Origin: a virus
DNA: 55,753 bases
Strand: one strand, 5' to 3'
Virus record (IMG/VR): IMGVR_UViG_3300022934_000025
Coordinates: 1 to 55,753 of that record
The position numbers and the translations under genes were made by a program. Each line of letters begins with the position of its first letter. Position 1 is the stretch's first letter. Under the pieces are notes generated by a model that saw only the letters and a list, made by a program, of their open reading frames with translations, did not search any database and was not told where the DNA came from. This document shows positions 54,072 to 55,753 of the stretch, piece by piece.

Positions 54072-54100
54072 ATAATATAGGAGATTATACAAGAATGCAA
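54072..54100 (-). promoter_or_regulatory. Promoter of the RHH/zinc-ribbon operon
   Basis: TTGCAT (54100-54095), 17-bp spacer, TATTAT (54077-54072). It lies directly behind the polymerase terminator. The hexamers and spacing are near consensus, so early constitutive expression is likely. Confidence 0.72.
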
Positions 54101-54101
54101 G

Positions 54102-54122
54102 AAAAACCCCGCCGAAGCGGGG
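54102..54122 (-). terminator. Terminator of the replication operon (after polA)
   Basis: Minus-strand CCCCGC-TTCG-GCGGGG stem (54122-54107) followed by five T (54106-54102). It lies 45 bp past the polymerase stop. The 54123-54166 stretch shows nothing further. Confidence 0.93.
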
Positions 54123-54166
54123 TAGTTGAGAGGCCACAGGCGTGGGCCACGAGCAGCATGGAGTTG

Positions 54167-55753
54167 CTATTTAGCTTCGCCCCATGAAGGTCCGATCTCG
54201 ACATCGCACTTACTGGGTACTTCAAGGGGGACAGCATCCTCCATGACCTTAGCGATTTCATGCGCTTCGTCAACACTTTTAACGGACATGGCTATTTCAT
54301 CGTGGATTTGAATCATGGGCAGCTTGCCCATCTTGTAGAGGTCCACCATCGCTTTTTTCGTCATATCCGCGGCAGATGCTTGGATTAAACGATTGAGCGC
54401 CTTATAGGTGTAGGCTCGTTTGAGACGGGTCGTGGGCCCATATTCGTCAACCGCTTCCCGGTAAGGCAGCGCCTTGTTCATGGCAAAGGTATCGGGCTCC
54501 CACAGATCGAAGCGACACTTACGGCCAAGCAGCGAGTGCAGCGAACCGCCCGACGATTTCTCGTTCAGTCGGTTCATGACGCCCGTCATCAGTCCTTTCA
54601 CAAACGGTACGCGGTCATGGTATTGCTTGGTTAGGCTTTTTGCTTCTTCGACCGACAGGTCCAGTTGCTCAGACAGTTTGTTCACACCCATGCCATACAT
54701 CATGCCAAGGTTAATTGTCTTAGCTTGCTTCCGCGGAATGTTAGCCATCTCCGCAACCATCGTATGGAAGTCAGTGTCCGGATCATCGTTGTATGCGTTG
54801 ACAAACTCCTTGGCTCCCTCCAGTTGAACGCCTCGCATTTTTCCGTATACATGCGCATAATGGACCAAGATGCGCGGTTCCTGTTGCGAGAAGTCAATGG
54901 CCGCCCACTGTTCACCTTCCTCTGGTAGGAACAACGAACGAATCATTGGTCCCAGTTCAGGGTCGCGGGCCGGGATTTGCTGTAGGTTAGGATTAGACAT
55001 GGAGATACGGCCCGATACGGTGCCTCCATCGTCAGAGCGGATTTGATTGATATGGGAGTGTATTCGACCATCAGCGTGGCAGTGCTTCATGATTGTATTG
55101 ATGAAGGTGCCGGATGTCTTGTTCAGGTTCCTAGCTTGGGTGACGAGTTGCGCGAGTGGATGCTCATGCTCTTGGAGGAAGAGTTTGGTGAACGACGGTG
55201 CGCCCTTTTCAGTGCGTGGATAGTTGACTCCGACTTTATCGAACGCTTTAGCGAGAGACTGTGCAGCCCAGATTTCGACATCCGTGCCGCTGATGCGCTT
55301 AATCTCCTTGAGGACTTCCCGTTCTCGCTTGAGCAAACCATCCCGCGTTCGCTCGACCTTATCCGTATCTACCCGGACACCCCGCATGGTCATATCGACC
55401 AGACATGGGAGGAGATCAAGTTCGAGATTGGCGATAGGCCACAAGCCTTCTTTGCCAAGTTGAACGGAGAAGTAATTCCAGAGTTCGAGGGTAAGTTCAG
55501 CATCACCCTCCGCATACGGTCCAACGTACATGGCGGGCATCTTCCACATCTCTGCTTTCGGATCGACTCCGAACTCCCGCGCCGCTTCCACTAGACCTTT
55601 CTCCGACTTAACTTTTCCCAAGTGGTCGTAAGCTAGTGAGTTCAGGCTGTAGCTAAATCTGTTTTCATCAAGCAGTGATGCGATGACCATGGTGTCTATG
55701 ATGCGGCCTTTGACATCGAAGCCCATGGCTTTGATCCAGCCCAAGTCATACTG
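54167..55753 (-). CDS. polA: DNA polymerase I (family A), exonuclease III motif and polymerase domain
   Basis: This is the 3' part of the polymerase gene; its 5' part is at 1-494. In joined numbering, exonuclease motif III is YAEGD at 183-187. Motif A is AAIDFSQQE with catalytic Asp390. The O-helix is RKQAKTINLGMMYG, in which Leu452 sits where E. coli Pol I has Phe762. Motif C is IHDE with Asp588. The fold is template-directed DNA synthesis with proofreading. Leucine at the 762 position is found in a distinct class of marine phage polymerases that has been associated with slower or temperate replication. No DnaJ-like zinc insert is visible, unlike the polymerase reported for SAR116 phage HMO-2011. 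A terminator follows at 54102-54122. Confidence 0.96.
   Translation of the reverse strand, partial: QYDLGWIKAMGFDVKGRIIDTMVIASLLDENRFSYSLNSLAYDHLGKVKSEKGLVEAAREFGVDPKAEMWKMPAMYVGPYAEGDAELTLELWNYFSVQLGKEGLWPIANLELDLLPCLVDMTMRGVRVDTDKVERTRDGLLKREREVLKEIKRISGTDVEIWAAQSLAKAFDKVGVNYPRTEKGAPSFTKLFLQEHEHPLAQLVTQARNLNKTSGTFINTIMKHCHADGRIHSHINQIRSDDGGTVSGRISMSNPNLQQIPARDPELGPMIRSLFLPEEGEQWAAIDFSQQEPRILVHYAHVYGKMRGVQLEGAKEFVNAYNDDPDTDFHTMVAEMANIPRKQAKTINLGMMYGMGVNKLSEQLDLSVEEAKSLTKQYHDRVPFVKGLMTGVMNRLNEKSSGGSLHSLLGRKCRFDLWEPDTFAMNKALPYREAVDEYGPTTRLKRAYTYKALNRLIQASAADMTKKAMVDLYKMGKLPMIQIHDEIAMSVKSVDEAHEIAKVMEDAVPLEVPSKCDVEIGPSWGEAK
55569..55753. repeat. Right copy of 185-bp terminal overlap
   Basis: This repeats bases 1-185 with three synonymous substitutions (see the left copy). 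A true short terminal repeat of T7 type would also place identical sequence at both ends. The unbroken polymerase gene across the junction fits circular permutation and headful packaging better, but I cannot separate the two from one sequence. Confidence 0.95.

Noticed and set aside
1-55753. Prophage or integrated element
   Set aside because: No integrase, attachment-site repeat, repressor-Cro pair or flanking host gene; the ends overlap to form a circle.

Overview
This window is a complete, circularly closed genome of a tailed bacteriophage. The first 185 bases (1-185) recur at the end (55569-55753) with three differences. The family A DNA polymerase gene runs through the junction in frame, which gives a unit genome of about 55,568 bp. 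Gene content points to a lytic or weakly temperate, podovirus-like phage of a marine, probably alphaproteobacterial, host. The evidence is a P22-type portal, a gp10-like tail nozzle, a terminase_6-type large subunit, a Mu gpT-like capsid protein, many small proteins typical of marine phage metagenomes, and perfect ParB-box (parS) palindromes of the form common in alphaproteobacteria. I see no integrase, tRNA, CRISPR array or phage RNA polymerase. The promoters I can find are sigma70-like, so host RNA polymerase is probably used throughout. The host assignment is inference.

Replication module (54.1 kb through the junction to 5.6 kb, minus strand): DNA polymerase A with 3'-5' exonuclease, a DUF6378-like protein, an SF1 helicase, a 47-residue HTH protein like sigma region 4, an archaeo-eukaryotic-type primase, an SSB-like protein with an acidic tail and a coiled-coil partner. 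A symmetric pair of divergent promoters (5610-5650) separates it from a SNF2-type helicase, the only gene on the plus strand.

Virion and lysis module (7.1-46.0 kb, minus strand, tightly coupled). In order of transcription: large terminase, a DUF6973-like protein, portal, a proline-rich protein, lysis genes (coiled-coil/TM protein, EF-hand membrane protein, 3TM holin, M15-type endolysin), a phage GroES, scaffold, decoration and major capsid proteins. Then come small basic proteins, adaptor and tail proteins, a repeat-rich tail fibre, the nozzle protein, and four very large proteins that look like ejected internal virion proteins (LysM plus cationic helix, hendecad repeats, coiled coils, glycine zippers).

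Accessory and early module (46.5-54.1 kb, minus strand): short operons, many with their own promoter and terminator, holding a DUF932 protein, a cysteine-rich protein, small acidic proteins, a PD-(D/E)XK nuclease with the small terminase, a membrane-anchored HTH protein, a ribbon-helix-helix protein and zinc-ribbon proteins. Six of these transcripts share the leader AACTACGGAG around the ribosome-binding site. A seventh locus (53594-53663) carries the exact complement inside a promoter/5' hairpin/terminator unit that looks like a trans-acting small RNA. This candidate phage sRNA regulon, and the tandem parS sites in the leader of the late operon (46032-46071), are the two most interesting observations.
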